The notes under the pieces are model-generated. The model was not told where the DNA came from and did not search any database. It saw nothing but the letters and a program-made list of their open reading frames with translations. A program made the position numbers and the translations under genes. Source: Candidatus Woesearchaeota archaeon (GTDB taxonomy: Archaea; Nanobdellota; Nanobdellia; Woesearchaeales; WJKL01). From it: 64,000 nucleotides of DNA. The stretch is from the NCBI GenBank assembly GCA_019322435.1, contig JAHWIR010000008.1:27421-91420 (forward strand), read 5' to 3'. Below are positions 24,350 through 33,640 of this stretch, one piece after another (position 1 is the stretch's first letter; each line of letters opens with the position of its first letter).

Positions 24350-24499
24350 TTACCAGCCTAAGAATAATTTTAATACAAAATAAACAACTGCGGCAATTAC
24401 AATGAAAATAATCAATCCTATTATCTTTTTTGTTATCTTCCAGATAATTAAAGCTGCTATGATTGCAGCGATAATATAAATAATTGTTTTGATGTCCAT
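24350..24499 (-). CDS. Tiny membrane protein (49 aa)
   Basis: Two hydrophobic helices around KITKK: MDIKTIIYIIAAIIAALIIW and IIFIVIAAVVYFVLKLFLGW. It shares length, the central basic turn and the VVxFVLK ending with the 47-aa protein next to it. Its TATA box (AAGTTTATATAAG) lies inside the last codons of the nth gene upstream, and the ATG at 24499 is ~20-30 nt from it. Both small genes are easily missed by length cut-offs. Confidence 0.6.
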   Translation of the reverse strand: MDIKTIIYIIAAIIAALIIWKITKKIIGLIIFIVIAAVVYFVLKLFLGW

Positions 24500-24520
24500 T
24501 TTATCTTTTATAACCTGCAC

Positions 24521-25141
24521 TTATATAAACTTTTTGCAGAATTTATTTATCGGGCAGGTTTTGCAAGAAGGTTTTTTTGTGCAGTTTTGTTTTGCTAGTT
24601 CTACTAATAAAGCGTGGTATTCATTGTAAAGTTTTGGGGATTTTTTTAATGATTTGTGGAATATATTTTGTAATTCATGATATTCGCATCTGTCTTTACA
24701 CATCCCGATTCTTGAGAATATTCTTTTTGTGTAAGCGTCAATTACAAAAATAGGCTTATTGAAAGCGTATAATAGGATAGAGTCTGCTGTTTCTGGGCCT
24801 ATTCCTTTTACAGCTAAGAGTTGCTCTCTTGTTGGATTTTTGTTTTTGCTGAAGAAGTTTGCTACAATCTTTAATCTCTCTGCTTTTTGGTTGTAATAGC
24901 CAGATGGCTTGATTAGTCTTGCTATTTTGTCTTTTCTTGTTGATTTTATTCTTTCAATTGAGATAAGATGCTCTTTTTCTAAGTTGGATAAAGCTTTTTC
25001 AACATTATACCAGGCTGTGTTTTGAGTTAGGATTGCTCCAATGATTACTTCAAACTGCTTATTGTTTGTTGAAGTCGGCCACCAGTTTTGAGGGCCAAAC
25101 TTTTTGTGGAGAGCTTTGTAGATAGATTGTATCTTGTTCAT
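24521..25141 (-). CDS. HhH-GPD DNA glycosylase, endonuclease III-like but without the catalytic lysine
   Basis: A 206-residue base-excision repair glycosylase. The hairpin is LAVKGIGPETADSILL, with Asp135 in VIDAYTKRI as the activating acid and a C-terminal 4Fe-4S loop (Cys187, 193, 196, 202). At the position of the EndoIII lyase Lys120 there is Glu117, so it is probably a monofunctional glycosylase (mismatch or alkylated base type, MIG/MagIII-like) rather than a bifunctional AP lyase. Monocistronic. Confidence 0.85.
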   Translation of the reverse strand: MNKIQSIYKALHKKFGPQNWWPTSTNNKQFEVIIGAILTQNTAWYNVEKALSNLEKEHLISIERIKSTRKDKIARLIKPSGYYNQKAERLKIVANFFSKNKNPTREQLLAVKGIGPETADSILLYAFNKPIFVIDAYTKRIFSRIGMCKDRCEYHELQNIFHKSLKKSPKLYNEYHALLVELAKQNCTKKPSCKTCPINKFCKKFI

Positions 25142-25188
25142 ATAAAGAAGTATAAAATAAGTGATTATTATAATTATCTATATTTTGA

Positions 25189-26646
25189 TTAGGATAGAAT
25201 CTTGGTTACCTTTTTTTTGAGCTTTTGATAAGAATTCAAACTTTTTTGAACTCCTTTGCCAGTCCAACAATATGTACATAATTTCTCTTTAGGAATGCCT
25301 ATTGCTTTAACCATATCATCCAATAACATATATCTCAAGGAAGTTACATCTATGTCTTTAGCAATCCAGTCAACCATTTTTTTATATTTTTCAGAATTTG
25401 GATCAAGGTATTCAGAAACATCTTCAATATCCCTGCCTTCTAAAGCTCTTATTGCTCTTCTTGCAACTAACTCGTCAATGCTTCTGGTAGATAAGTTATA
25501 CATACAGGGAAACATCAAAGGAGGACAAGCAGGCCTTATATGAATTTCTTTAGCACCTGCACTTTTTAATTTAGTGACTGTAAAATTTTTGAGTTGTGTG
25601 CCTCTAACAATAGAATCATCACATAAAATTATTCTGTTGTCTTTGATTGTATCTTCGTTAGCTATTAATTTCATTAAAGCAATTCTATCCCTCTCTTCTT
25701 GCGATGGCGGGGTGTAGCTCCTGCCATAACCCGGGGTGTATTTAAGTAAAACCCTTCTAAATGGTTTTCCAGATTCCATGGAATATCCAATAGCATGGGC
25801 TGTTCCTGAATCAGGAACACCTGAAACAACATCTATTTCAACATTGTCGCGCATTGCTAAACATTTTCCGCAATTTTCTCTGACTTTCTCTACATTAATG
25901 CCTTCATAAGACGAAGCTGGAAATCCTGTATAAATCCACAAGAATGCACATATCTTGTTAATGTGGTTTCCTTTTTTCTTAATATCAATGCCTTTTTTAT
26001 CAAGAAAAATTATTTCTCCTGGTTTAATAAACTTTTTTATCTTCAAACCCAAATTAGGAAAGGAACATGTTTCACTGGCAATTGCTATTTCATCTTCTTT
26101 TTCACCAACAACCAAGGGTGTAACTCCATTTCTGTCTCTTGCAGCATATATTCCCTCTTTTGTTAATAAAAGCAGAGAGATAGAGCCTTGAATCTTATCA
26201 TACATTTTTTCAATACCATCTATAACAGAATCTCCTTGATTTATTAAGTTGGCAATAAGTTCTGCGCTGTTAACTTCTCCATCAATTACTTCACTAAAAG
26301 AAAAACCTTGTTTTATTAATTCTTTAACCAACACTTCTTTATTTGTTATAAGACCAGCATAACATATTGAAAAAAACCCAAATCTGCTTTCAAAACTTAA
26401 TGGCTGAGGATCTTTATCAGATATTACGCCTATGCCTAGATTACCTTTTATTTCTTCAATCCATTTATGAAATCTTGATTTAAATTGTGAATTAGAAATA
26501 ACATGGATCTTTTTAACAGGTTTTCCATTTTCATCAATAAAAGCTATTCCTCCATATTCTGTACCTAAGTGAGTATGGTAATCTGTTCCATGGTATAAAG
26601 TAGAGATACAGTCATCATTGCTTACAACACCAAATATTCCGCTCAT
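25189..26646 (-). CDS. purF: Amidophosphoribosyltransferase (PurF) with Ser instead of the N-terminal catalytic Cys
   Basis: A 485-residue protein with the class II glutaminase fold and the PRPP-transferase domain. The PRPP loop is IILCDDSIVRGTQ; Fe-S-type cysteines occur late (CPPLMFPC, CTYC). The first step of purine synthesis makes phosphoribosylamine from PRPP and glutamine. The protein begins MSGIFGVVS, where canonical PurF has Cys after Met as the glutaminase nucleophile. Ser there would be expected to abolish or change glutamine use, perhaps leaving ammonia dependence. The promoter CTTTTTATATAACC and an AGGGGGT site precede the ATG. Confidence 0.85.
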   Translation of the reverse strand: MSGIFGVVSNDDCISTLYHGTDYHTHLGTEYGGIAFIDENGKPVKKIHVISNSQFKSRFHKWIEEIKGNLGIGVISDKDPQPLSFESRFGFFSICYAGLITNKEVLVKELIKQGFSFSEVIDGEVNSAELIANLINQGDSVIDGIEKMYDKIQGSISLLLLTKEGIYAARDRNGVTPLVVGEKEDEIAIASETCSFPNLGLKIKKFIKPGEIIFLDKKGIDIKKKGNHINKICAFLWIYTGFPASSYEGINVEKVRENCGKCLAMRDNVEIDVVSGVPDSGTAHAIGYSMESGKPFRRVLLKYTPGYGRSYTPPSQEERDRIALMKLIANEDTIKDNRIILCDDSIVRGTQLKNFTVTKLKSAGAKEIHIRPACPPLMFPCMYNLSTRSIDELVARRAIRALEGRDIEDVSEYLDPNSEKYKKMVDWIAKDIDVTSLRYMLLDDMVKAIGIPKEKLCTYCWTGKGVQKSLNSYQKLKKKVTKILS

Positions 26647-26651
26647 TATTA

Positions 26652-26694
26652 ATACCCCCTAAATAAATCAAATTTTAGGTTATATAAAAAGTTT
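26652..26694 (-). promoter_or_regulatory. purF promoter and G-rich ribosome-binding site
   Basis: On the minus strand CTTTTTATATAACC (TATA) is followed ~30 nt later by TTAGGGGGTATTA and the purF ATG. A similar TTTGGGGG element precedes purT and the 28732 operon. Confidence 0.5.
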
Positions 26695-26789
26695 ATTAAA
26701 GTGGATTAGTCATATCAGATTGATTTACTATTTTAGAATACTAAAGAATAACAATATTTTTATATTAATTATTTATACCAAATATTAAT

Positions 26790-27287
26790 ATGGGGTTGGG
26801 GGAAGATCTTAGGGAATTTATGGATGAGCTTGAAGAGAATATCCCTTTAAGAGCGCCGTTGAGAAACGTAAATTGGACTGATACAATTTCTTTACCATAT
26901 GGATCATGTCAAGAATGTCAAAAAGAGCCAGTGAGAGGCAGAATTCGGTTATATGATTTAATTGGTTTAATTGAATTTCATGAAAAAGAAGAAGATAAAC
27001 CAGGCCTTGCACTTGTGAATTTTGCTCCTTATCTTGAGATTGCTGCTTGCAACGATCATTTAAAAAGAGCAATAAAAGAGTGTTTTCTTGGAACTTTTGA
27101 GTATCATGAAGATGGGAAAGACGCATTGCATATAAGGGCTTATGACAATGTACTAATTCGTGTAGATCATTCTGATGGTCTGAGATATATTAAATTATCA
27201 TATCCCCTTCATCCTTCAATTGATCAGAAAGCACGTTTTCTAGGGAAAATTTTTGAAGATATAATAATAAAGATAGAAAATATTTAG
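26790..27287 (+). CDS. Uncharacterised 165-aa protein with a CxxC
   Basis: I do not recognise this family. A soluble, acidic alpha/beta protein with SCQECQKEPVRGR (CxxC, ~39-42) and AACNDHLKRAIKEC later, which might form a zinc site. A TATTTTTATATTA box lies ~25-35 nt before the ATG. It stands alone, divergent from purF and convergent with purT. Confidence 0.55.
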   Translation: MGLGEDLREFMDELEENIPLRAPLRNVNWTDTISLPYGSCQECQKEPVRGRIRLYDLIGLIEFHEKEEDKPGLALVNFAPYLEIAACNDHLKRAIKECFLGTFEYHEDGKDALHIRAYDNVLIRVDHSDGLRYIKLSYPLHPSIDQKARFLGKIFEDIIIKIENI

Positions 27288-27294
27288 ACTTAAA

Positions 27295-27316
27295 AAATAA
27301 AAATTAATTTTTATTT
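27295..27316. terminator. A/T palindrome between convergent genes
   Basis: AAATAAAAATT directly followed by AATTTTTATTT, a perfect 11-bp inverted repeat between the stop of the 26790 gene and the purT stop. U-rich on both strands, it can end transcripts from either side. Confidence 0.5.
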
Positions 27317-28594
27317 GATCAAATGTTTTTCTTTATCCTGCTGTCCTTTCCATTCTGGGAATTGTCTTGTTTTCATCTCTATGTAATGCGCTGCTTTTTC
27401 TGCTTTTAGTTTTGCTTCTGCAACTGTAGATGCTGTTGCAAGAACAAGCCCCATTCTTCTGTTAATATGTGCTTCTGGCTTTCCAAAGGACATGAAGCTT
27501 ATTCCTTTTCTATTCAAGGCGTTGAATATATTGCCAAATGCAGGGTCCCAGCCTTCATAAGGGCTTAAAACAACATGTGTTGCTCCAGCTGTAAGTGATG
27601 GGACAACATTATAACCAAGCCGTTCCTCAGTTGGAACAGGCATTCCTGTTATTGCACGTACGTGCAGAGCTGTTTGTGAATATCCTACCTGGTGTGTTGC
27701 AAAAGTTACCATTCCTGTATCATGCGGTCTTGGAGAACACTCGTTTCCATAGACTTTATCGCCTTTGACAAAAAGCTCGCATCCAAAAAGGCCCATGCCT
27801 CCTAGAGCATCTGTTATTTTTTTTGCTGCTTCATAGATGCCTTTTTCAGCTTTCTCACTTACCTCTGCCATTTGCCAGCTTGAATGATAATCTCCTCCTC
27901 TTGTTTGATAATGGCCGACAGGTCTTGGGAAAGATGTTACGATTTTTCCATTTTCATCAAGATGCCTGACAGCTAGTTCAGTAACTTCAATGTCAAAAGG
28001 TATGTGCTGCTCAACAATCATCTTTTCTCCAGAGCCTCTTGCTTCGTTCTTTGCTTTTTCATAGGCTGCTTTGACGTCTTCTGGACCTTTCACAAAGCTT
28101 GAGCCATGGCCTGAGCTGTCCATTATTGCCTTGACCCAGCAAGGATAGTTAAGTTTTTCACATGCATCTTTCATTTCATCTAAGGTTGTAGTATAGATGT
28201 ATTTTGATGTTTCTACACCTGCTCCTCTTATTAATTCTCTTATTCTTTCACGCTGCATTGCTGCGTGTGTTGCCTTTGCATTTGGAATAATATTCCAGCC
28301 TTCTTTTTCCAGATCAAACAGCATGTCTAGATTTATTGCTTCAATCTCAGGAACAATAAAGTCTGGCTTTTCTTTTTCAATAATAGAACGAAGAAATCCT
28401 GCCTCCTTCATATTGCCTGCATAGAACTTATGTGCAACCTGGTGACCAGGAGCATTCATATAACGATCAACACCTATTGTGTAGAAACCCATACGCTGCG
28501 CTTCAATTATAACTTCTTTTCCAAGCTCTCCGCAGCCAAGCAGCATTATTTTTGCAGCTTTGCCTGCTGGTTGTGAGAATAATACATTTCTCAT
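27311..28594 (-). CDS. purT: Formate-dependent GAR transformylase PurT
   Basis: An ATP-grasp enzyme (427 aa from the ATG at 28594) that makes formyl-GAR from GAR, formate and ATP, replacing folate-dependent PurN. Family blocks: KIMLLGCGELGKEVIIEAQR, EIEAINLDML, MDSSGHGSSFVKGPEDV (ATP-grasp loop), ECSPRPHDTGMVT and a PSLTAGATHVVL C-terminal region. A GGGGGTG site lies 8 nt before the ATG; a GTG five codons upstream is less likely. It is divergent from the 28732 purine operon, and the two share the intergenic control region. Confidence 0.94.
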   Translation of the reverse strand: MRNVLFSQPAGKAAKIMLLGCGELGKEVIIEAQRMGFYTIGVDRYMNAPGHQVAHKFYAGNMKEAGFLRSIIEKEKPDFIVPEIEAINLDMLFDLEKEGWNIIPNAKATHAAMQRERIRELIRGAGVETSKYIYTTTLDEMKDACEKLNYPCWVKAIMDSSGHGSSFVKGPEDVKAAYEKAKNEARGSGEKMIVEQHIPFDIEVTELAVRHLDENGKIVTSFPRPVGHYQTRGGDYHSSWQMAEVSEKAEKGIYEAAKKITDALGGMGLFGCELFVKGDKVYGNECSPRPHDTGMVTFATHQVGYSQTALHVRAITGMPVPTEERLGYNVVPSLTAGATHVVLSPYEGWDPAFGNIFNALNRKGISFMSFGKPEAHINRRMGLVLATASTVAEAKLKAEKAAHYIEMKTRQFPEWKGQQDKEKHLIK

Positions 28595-28599
28595 CAATA

Positions 28600-28731
28600 A
28601 CACCCCCAAATTTATTTATATTTTGAATAGAAAAATATTCATATAAATATTTATTGGTTTTTTTCAATATATGTTTGATATCCACAACAATATTTATATA
28701 TGAGTTATTTTTCAGTTAATTTGGGGGGAAG
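28600..28731. promoter_or_regulatory. Divergent purine control region
   Basis: It holds the purT promoter on the minus strand (AAATATTTATATGAAT) and the 28732 operon promoter on the plus strand (ATATTTATATATGAG), each followed by a TTTGGGGG element next to the start codon. The short inverted repeat GAATA ... TATTC overlaps the purT TATA box and may be an operator. Regulation by purines is inference only. Confidence 0.5.
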
Positions 28732-29808
28732 ATGCGAATAGTTGATGTTAATGGAGAATGTATAACAGAGGAGTCTTTTTCTTCTAAAAAAGATTTGATT
28801 ATGGCGATGCATAAGCTTGGAGAAAGATACTTGTCTCATGTCTATAGAGCCGGCAAGCTAACTACTGATATGGATGGTGTTATTATATATGATGATGGTG
28901 CTATGACTCTTACAAATCTTGTTGGAGGGGAAGAAGCTGAGAAAAAGTTTAGTGAATATGCTGGATTAAATATCAAAGCTGTTTCCGAAGGGCAAACTTG
29001 TTATTGCTGGTATGCTCCTAGTTTGTTTGGGTCTCAGTTATTAGAAGGGCTGTCTCCTGAGATTAATAGAGAGGTTGGGAAACATCTTCGGCTTATTCCA
29101 GGAATTGAAGAGTATATGGACAGACTTATTGACGGGCTTGGGTATGATGTTAGTGCTGTAACTGCAGGTCATCAGGAAGCTGCAGAAGAGGTTTCTAGAA
29201 GAGTAGGTATAGACAAGACAGTTGGAATCCAACTTGGAGTTAATTCTAGATGCTATGATGGAACTATAGTAAGATTTATTGGAGGAGAGTATAAGCTTGG
29301 TGCTGTTGAAGATATTTTAGTCCATAATGGCCGGTGTCTTGGAACACATGTGGGAGATAGCTGGTCTGATATTGAGACCTTAGCTGGAATTCCAAATTCT
29401 ATTGCATTTAATCCAGGCTGCGAGCTTGCATTGAAGAATGCAAAGATTTCTATTATGGGTGTTTCTCAATTAGGGCTGCTGCCTTTTTTTGATTATATGG
29501 GAAAATATGATGAGGAATTAAAAGAAGAGGATTTGCCTCAAACAACAATAATAATGCAAGAAGGAAGCAATGGAGAGGGTAATTGGTTATCGGATTTATT
29601 GCAGGAGTCAAGGAAAGTAAAAAAAGAGGTTATTAGAAATATAATTGATCAAAGAGATGGACCTAGTTCAAAAGTAGAAGAAAGGATTAGGCATAGCTTA
29701 GTGCAGTCAGGCACAGATTTCCAAACTAAACTTGAAAGGTTTATGGATAATGAAGAGTTTGATGCCTATGCAAAGAAAGCTTATGCAGAATTAGAGGGAG
29801 AAATATAA
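28732..29808 (+). CDS. HAD-superfamily phosphatase at the head of the purine operon
   Basis: A 358-residue HAD-type hydrolase. Motif I is LTTDMDGVI (nucleophile Asp46, Asp48), motif II Thr in AVTAGHQ and motif IV VGDSWSDIETL with a following IAFNPGCELAL stretch. The substrate is unknown; position beside a PfkB kinase and pur genes suggests a phosphorylated sugar, nucleotide or nucleoside. The stop overlaps the kinase ATG by 1 nt. A GGGGGGAAG Shine-Dalgarno-like site sets the ATG. It is not a known pur enzyme. Confidence 0.65.
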   Translation: MRIVDVNGECITEESFSSKKDLIMAMHKLGERYLSHVYRAGKLTTDMDGVIIYDDGAMTLTNLVGGEEAEKKFSEYAGLNIKAVSEGQTCYCWYAPSLFGSQLLEGLSPEINREVGKHLRLIPGIEEYMDRLIDGLGYDVSAVTAGHQEAAEEVSRRVGIDKTVGIQLGVNSRCYDGTIVRFIGGEYKLGAVEDILVHNGRCLGTHVGDSWSDIETLAGIPNSIAFNPGCELALKNAKISIMGVSQLGLLPFFDYMGKYDEELKEEDLPQTTIIMQEGSNGEGNWLSDLLQESRKVKKEVIRNIIDQRDGPSSKVEERIRHSLVQSGTDFQTKLERFMDNEEFDAYAKKAYAELEGEI

Positions 29809-30710
29809 TGCAAAGAGTTGTTTGTGTTGGATCATTGAATGTGGATACACAAGTATATGTGGAAAGATTTTGTGAAAATGATGAAGAACAGATTATAAGA
29901 GATATGTCTGTGGGCTCTGGAGGGCAAGCAGGCAATATTGCTGCTGGATTGGGGAAGCTTGGAAAGAAATCTTTTTTCTTTGGGAATATTGGAGAGGATG
30001 CATATACTTCGATGCTGACAAAGGATTTTGATGACTGTAATGTGGATTACTCTTTTGCTAAAAGAACAAAGAATCCAAACAATGCTGTTGTTTCTTTGAT
30101 TGACAAAGATGGAGAAAGAAGATTATATGCTTGTAATCATGTTGATCTTTCTCAGGCAGATTTTCCTGACAAACTTTTTGAGAATACAGCATTTATTGTG
30201 TTTACAAGTCTTATTAAAGAAGATGTTATTGAGCTGTATGTTGATATTGCAAAAAAAGCTAAAGAAAAAGGAATAAAGATTGCTCTAGATCCTGGGGGTA
30301 TCCTTGCTCAGCTTGGTTTTGAAAGATTAAGGCCTCTTCTTGAATTGACTGATTATTTTTTTCCAAGCAAAAGAGAGGCAGAATTGTTAGTCGGGGGTAT
30401 AGGGAATATTGCTAAGATCTGTAAATTGATTCTTAATGTTATAATTAGCTGTGGAAAAGAAGGACCAAGGGTTTTTGAGGATGGAGAGGAGATAACTAAT
30501 TTTGAGGTAAAGCAGGCTAAGAAAAGAGTAGATACAACAGGAGCAGGTGATTGTTTTGCAGCTGCTTATATTTCAGCAATTATTGATGGGAAGAATAATG
30601 CAGAAGCAGCATGCTTTGCTAATTGTGCTGCAGCACTTTCAATTGAGAAGAAAGGCGCGAGGTCAATGCCAACTCAAAAAGAAGCGGAGGAGTTTATGAA
30701 TGCAAGATAA
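29808..30710 (+). CDS. PfkB-family sugar/nucleoside kinase
   Basis: A 300-residue ribokinase-fold kinase: CVGSLNVDTQV at the N-terminus, GSGGQAGNIAAGLGKLGKKS (substrate Gly pair) and the C-terminal signature DTTGAGDCFAAAY with the catalytic Asp. Likely substrates are ribose or a purine nucleoside, given the operon; sequence alone does not separate these. It overlaps purL by 11 nt. Confidence 0.82.
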   Translation: MQRVVCVGSLNVDTQVYVERFCENDEEQIIRDMSVGSGGQAGNIAAGLGKLGKKSFFFGNIGEDAYTSMLTKDFDDCNVDYSFAKRTKNPNNAVVSLIDKDGERRLYACNHVDLSQADFPDKLFENTAFIVFTSLIKEDVIELYVDIAKKAKEKGIKIALDPGGILAQLGFERLRPLLELTDYFFPSKREAELLVGGIGNIAKICKLILNVIISCGKEGPRVFEDGEEITNFEVKQAKKRVDTTGAGDCFAAAYISAIIDGKNNAEAACFANCAAALSIEKKGARSMPTQKEAEEFMNAR

Positions 30711-33639
30711 TATCTTTAGAATATCCATTGATTCAAAAGAGAAGAGTTCAGAAGCAAAGGTATTGGAAAAAAAGATAAAAAGCCTGGGTTATGATGTATC
30801 CTTAGATATTAGCAAGGTTTATACAATTCAATATGATTTTGCTGAAGAGCAGATAAAAGAAATAGCTGATGCTTTATTTAATCCTGTTGTTGAAGTTCCG
30901 AGAATTAATTCTCCACTTCAAAAAGGGTTTGACTGGGCATTGGAGCTGGGATTTTTGCCTGGTGTAACTGATAATGTTGCAAACACAGCTGCTGAGATTA
31001 TTAATGACCTTTTCAAAATCAATATAGGGAGGAACAAGGTATTTACTACAAAGGTTCTGTTTATTAAATCAGCTAATCTAACAAAAGAAGATATTGAGAT
31101 TGTTGCCAAGGAGCTTATCAATATCTTGATAGAAAGATTCCATATAAAACATTATGATGAGTATAGTAGAGGGGATGGCATGGATTATATTGTGCCAAAG
31201 GTTAATCTTTCTCAAACACAGGATGTTATTGAGATTGATCTTGATATAAGTGATGAAGAATTAATTGAGCTAGGAAAAAAAGGAATTCTTGATCCTGAAA
31301 CAAATACAAGAAGAGGGCCTCTTGCTTTGGATCTTGATTATTTCAAAGCAGTTCAAGCTTATTTTAGAAAAGAAGGGAGAAAGGCAACTGATATTGAGAT
31401 CGAATCTATTGCCCAAACCTGGAGCGAGCATTGCAAGCACACAATATTTGCAGGACAGATGGATGATATTGAAGAAGGGATATACAAGAGATTCATAAGA
31501 GCTGCAACAATGAAGGTAAGAGAGGAGCTAGGAGAAAAGGATTTTTGCTTGTCTGTTTTTAAGGATAATTCCGGAGGCATTGTTTTTGATGATAATTATA
31601 TGATCACTGATAAGACAGAGACCCACAACAGCCCTTCTGCTTTGGATCCTTTTGGAGGATCAATAACTGGAATTGTTGGGGTTAATAGAGATACAATTGG
31701 TTTTGGGTTAGGAGCATTGCCTATTGTTAATAAATATGGTTTTTGTTTTGGGCGGCCTGAAGATAAAAGCATTATCTACAGGGGGCAGAACAAGACAAAT
31801 GCTGCTCTTACACCAAGAAGGATAATGGATGGTGTTGTGCATGGAGTTAATGTTGGAGGAAATTGCAGCGGGATTCCAACACCAGCTGGTTTTGTTTATT
31901 TTGATGATTGTTATAAAGGAAAGCCATTGATTTTTGTAGGAACAGTTGGATTGATGCCAAGAAAGCTTCCTAATGGCAAAATAAGCCAGGAGAAAAAAGC
32001 AATGCCTGAAGATCATGTTGTTGTGATTGGAGGCAGGGTTGGAAAAGATGGTATTCATGGAGCTACGTTTTCATCAGAAGCAATGGATGAAGGAAGTCCT
32101 GCTACTGCTGTTCAGATTGGAGATCCAATTACTCAAAAGAAATTATCAGATGCAGTGGTTAAGGAAGCAAGGAATAAGGGGCTTTACAATAGTATAACTG
32201 ATAATGGGGCTGGCGGATTAAGCTGTTCTGTTGCAGAGATGGCAGAGGAATGTGGAGGATTTGTTGTTGAGCTAGAAAAGGTTCCTTTAAAATATCCTGG
32301 ATTGCAGCCATGGGAGACCTGGATCTCAGAATCTCAGGAGAGAATGACTGTTGCTGTGCCTGATGACAAACTTGAGGAATTTAATAATCTCATGGAAAGC
32401 AGAGGTGTTGAATCAACTGTTATAGGCAAGTTTAATGATACGAGCAGAGCAATTGTTAATTTTAATGGAAAAGAGATATTTAATATTGACATAGATTTTC
32501 TGCATAATGGTTTGCCAAAAAGAAAATTAGAAACAAAACCTTATCCATATAATACAGAAGAACCAGAGATTATTGTTGATAATCAGCAGGAATTATTTGA
32601 AAAAGTGTTGGGCAGCCATAATAATTGCAGTTTTGAGTTTATTTCAAAACAATATGATCATGAAGTTCAGAATAATTCTGCAATAAAACCTTTGCAAGGA
32701 AAAGGAAGAGTCAATGGAGATGCTTGCGTTGTTAAGCCTTTGTTTAATAGTAATAAATGTTTTGCAATATCACAGAGCTTATATCCAAGATTAAGTGAAA
32801 TTAGCTGTTATGATACGGCTGCATGTGCAATTGATACAACAATAAGGAATTGTATTGCTGTTGGAGGAAATATAAATCATCTTGCGCTGCTTGATAATTT
32901 CTGCTGGTGCAGTTCAACTGAGCCTGAAAGATTAGCACAGCTAAAGGATGCTGCAAAAGCATGTTATGATTATGCTACTGTATATAAAACGCCATTTATT
33001 TCTGGAAAAGACAGTATGTTTAATGATTTCAAAGGATTTGATGAGGAGAATAATCCTGTAAAGATCTCTGTTTTGCCAACATTATTGATTTCTGGCATTG
33101 GTGTGATTGAAGATGTAAATAATACATGCACTATGGATTTAAAGATTCCAGGAGATGTTGTTTATATTATTGGAGAGACAAAAGATGAATGCGGTGGAAG
33201 TGAGTTTTATCATACTCTTGGAAAAAAAGGCGGAAAAAGTCCAAAAGTTGATGCTGAAAAAGCTAGAAGATTGTATGAAAAGGTATATGAATTGCATAAG
33301 AAAGGCATGTTTAGTGCTTGTGCTTCTGTTGGCAAAGGAGGATTATTGATTACACTGGCGAGGATGGCAATAGCTGGCCAGCTTGGGGTTGATGTTGATG
33401 TTAGTGGAGTAGCAGAGCTGCCTGTTGAGAGAATATTTTATTCAGAATCGCAGTCAAGATTTATTGTAACAATTGATCCTAAGAATAAAAAAGAGTTTGA
33501 AGAAGCTATGGATGCTATTGAGATTGGTGTTGTTAATGACAATGGGAGTGTTGTTGTGAAGAACAGCGGGGATGAGGTTATTAGCAGTGATGTTGAGGAA
33601 TTGGGGAGAATTTATAGAGAGAGGTTTAAGGATTATTAG
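30700..33639 (+). CDS. purL: FGAM synthase PurL with fused PurS-like N-terminal domain
   Basis: A 979-residue formylglycinamidine ribonucleotide synthase. An N-terminal ~200 residues act like the PurS/linker part of large PurL; then comes the family block AQTWSEHCKHTIFAG (~240) and two AIRS-type ATP domains (KTETHNSPSALDPFGGS, GVNVGGNCSGIPT, SDAVVKEARNKGLYNSITDN, FISGKDSMFNDF). The glutaminase domain of E. coli-type PurL is not part of this chain but is encoded by the next gene. The stop is 1 nt before that gene's ATG. Confidence 0.93.
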   Translation: MQDNIFRISIDSKEKSSEAKVLEKKIKSLGYDVSLDISKVYTIQYDFAEEQIKEIADALFNPVVEVPRINSPLQKGFDWALELGFLPGVTDNVANTAAEIINDLFKINIGRNKVFTTKVLFIKSANLTKEDIEIVAKELINILIERFHIKHYDEYSRGDGMDYIVPKVNLSQTQDVIEIDLDISDEELIELGKKGILDPETNTRRGPLALDLDYFKAVQAYFRKEGRKATDIEIESIAQTWSEHCKHTIFAGQMDDIEEGIYKRFIRAATMKVREELGEKDFCLSVFKDNSGGIVFDDNYMITDKTETHNSPSALDPFGGSITGIVGVNRDTIGFGLGALPIVNKYGFCFGRPEDKSIIYRGQNKTNAALTPRRIMDGVVHGVNVGGNCSGIPTPAGFVYFDDCYKGKPLIFVGTVGLMPRKLPNGKISQEKKAMPEDHVVVIGGRVGKDGIHGATFSSEAMDEGSPATAVQIGDPITQKKLSDAVVKEARNKGLYNSITDNGAGGLSCSVAEMAEECGGFVVELEKVPLKYPGLQPWETWISESQERMTVAVPDDKLEEFNNLMESRGVESTVIGKFNDTSRAIVNFNGKEIFNIDIDFLHNGLPKRKLETKPYPYNTEEPEIIVDNQQELFEKVLGSHNNCSFEFISKQYDHEVQNNSAIKPLQGKGRVNGDACVVKPLFNSNKCFAISQSLYPRLSEISCYDTAACAIDTTIRNCIAVGGNINHLALLDNFCWCSSTEPERLAQLKDAAKACYDYATVYKTPFISGKDSMFNDFKGFDEENNPVKISVLPTLLISGIGVIEDVNNTCTMDLKIPGDVVYIIGETKDECGGSEFYHTLGKKGGKSPKVDAEKARRLYEKVYELHKKGMFSACASVGKGGLLITLARMAIAGQLGVDVDVSGVAELPVERIFYSESQSRFIVTIDPKNKKEFEEAMDAIEIGVVNDNGSVVVKNSGDEVISSDVEELGRIYRERFKDY

Positions 33640-33640
33640 A

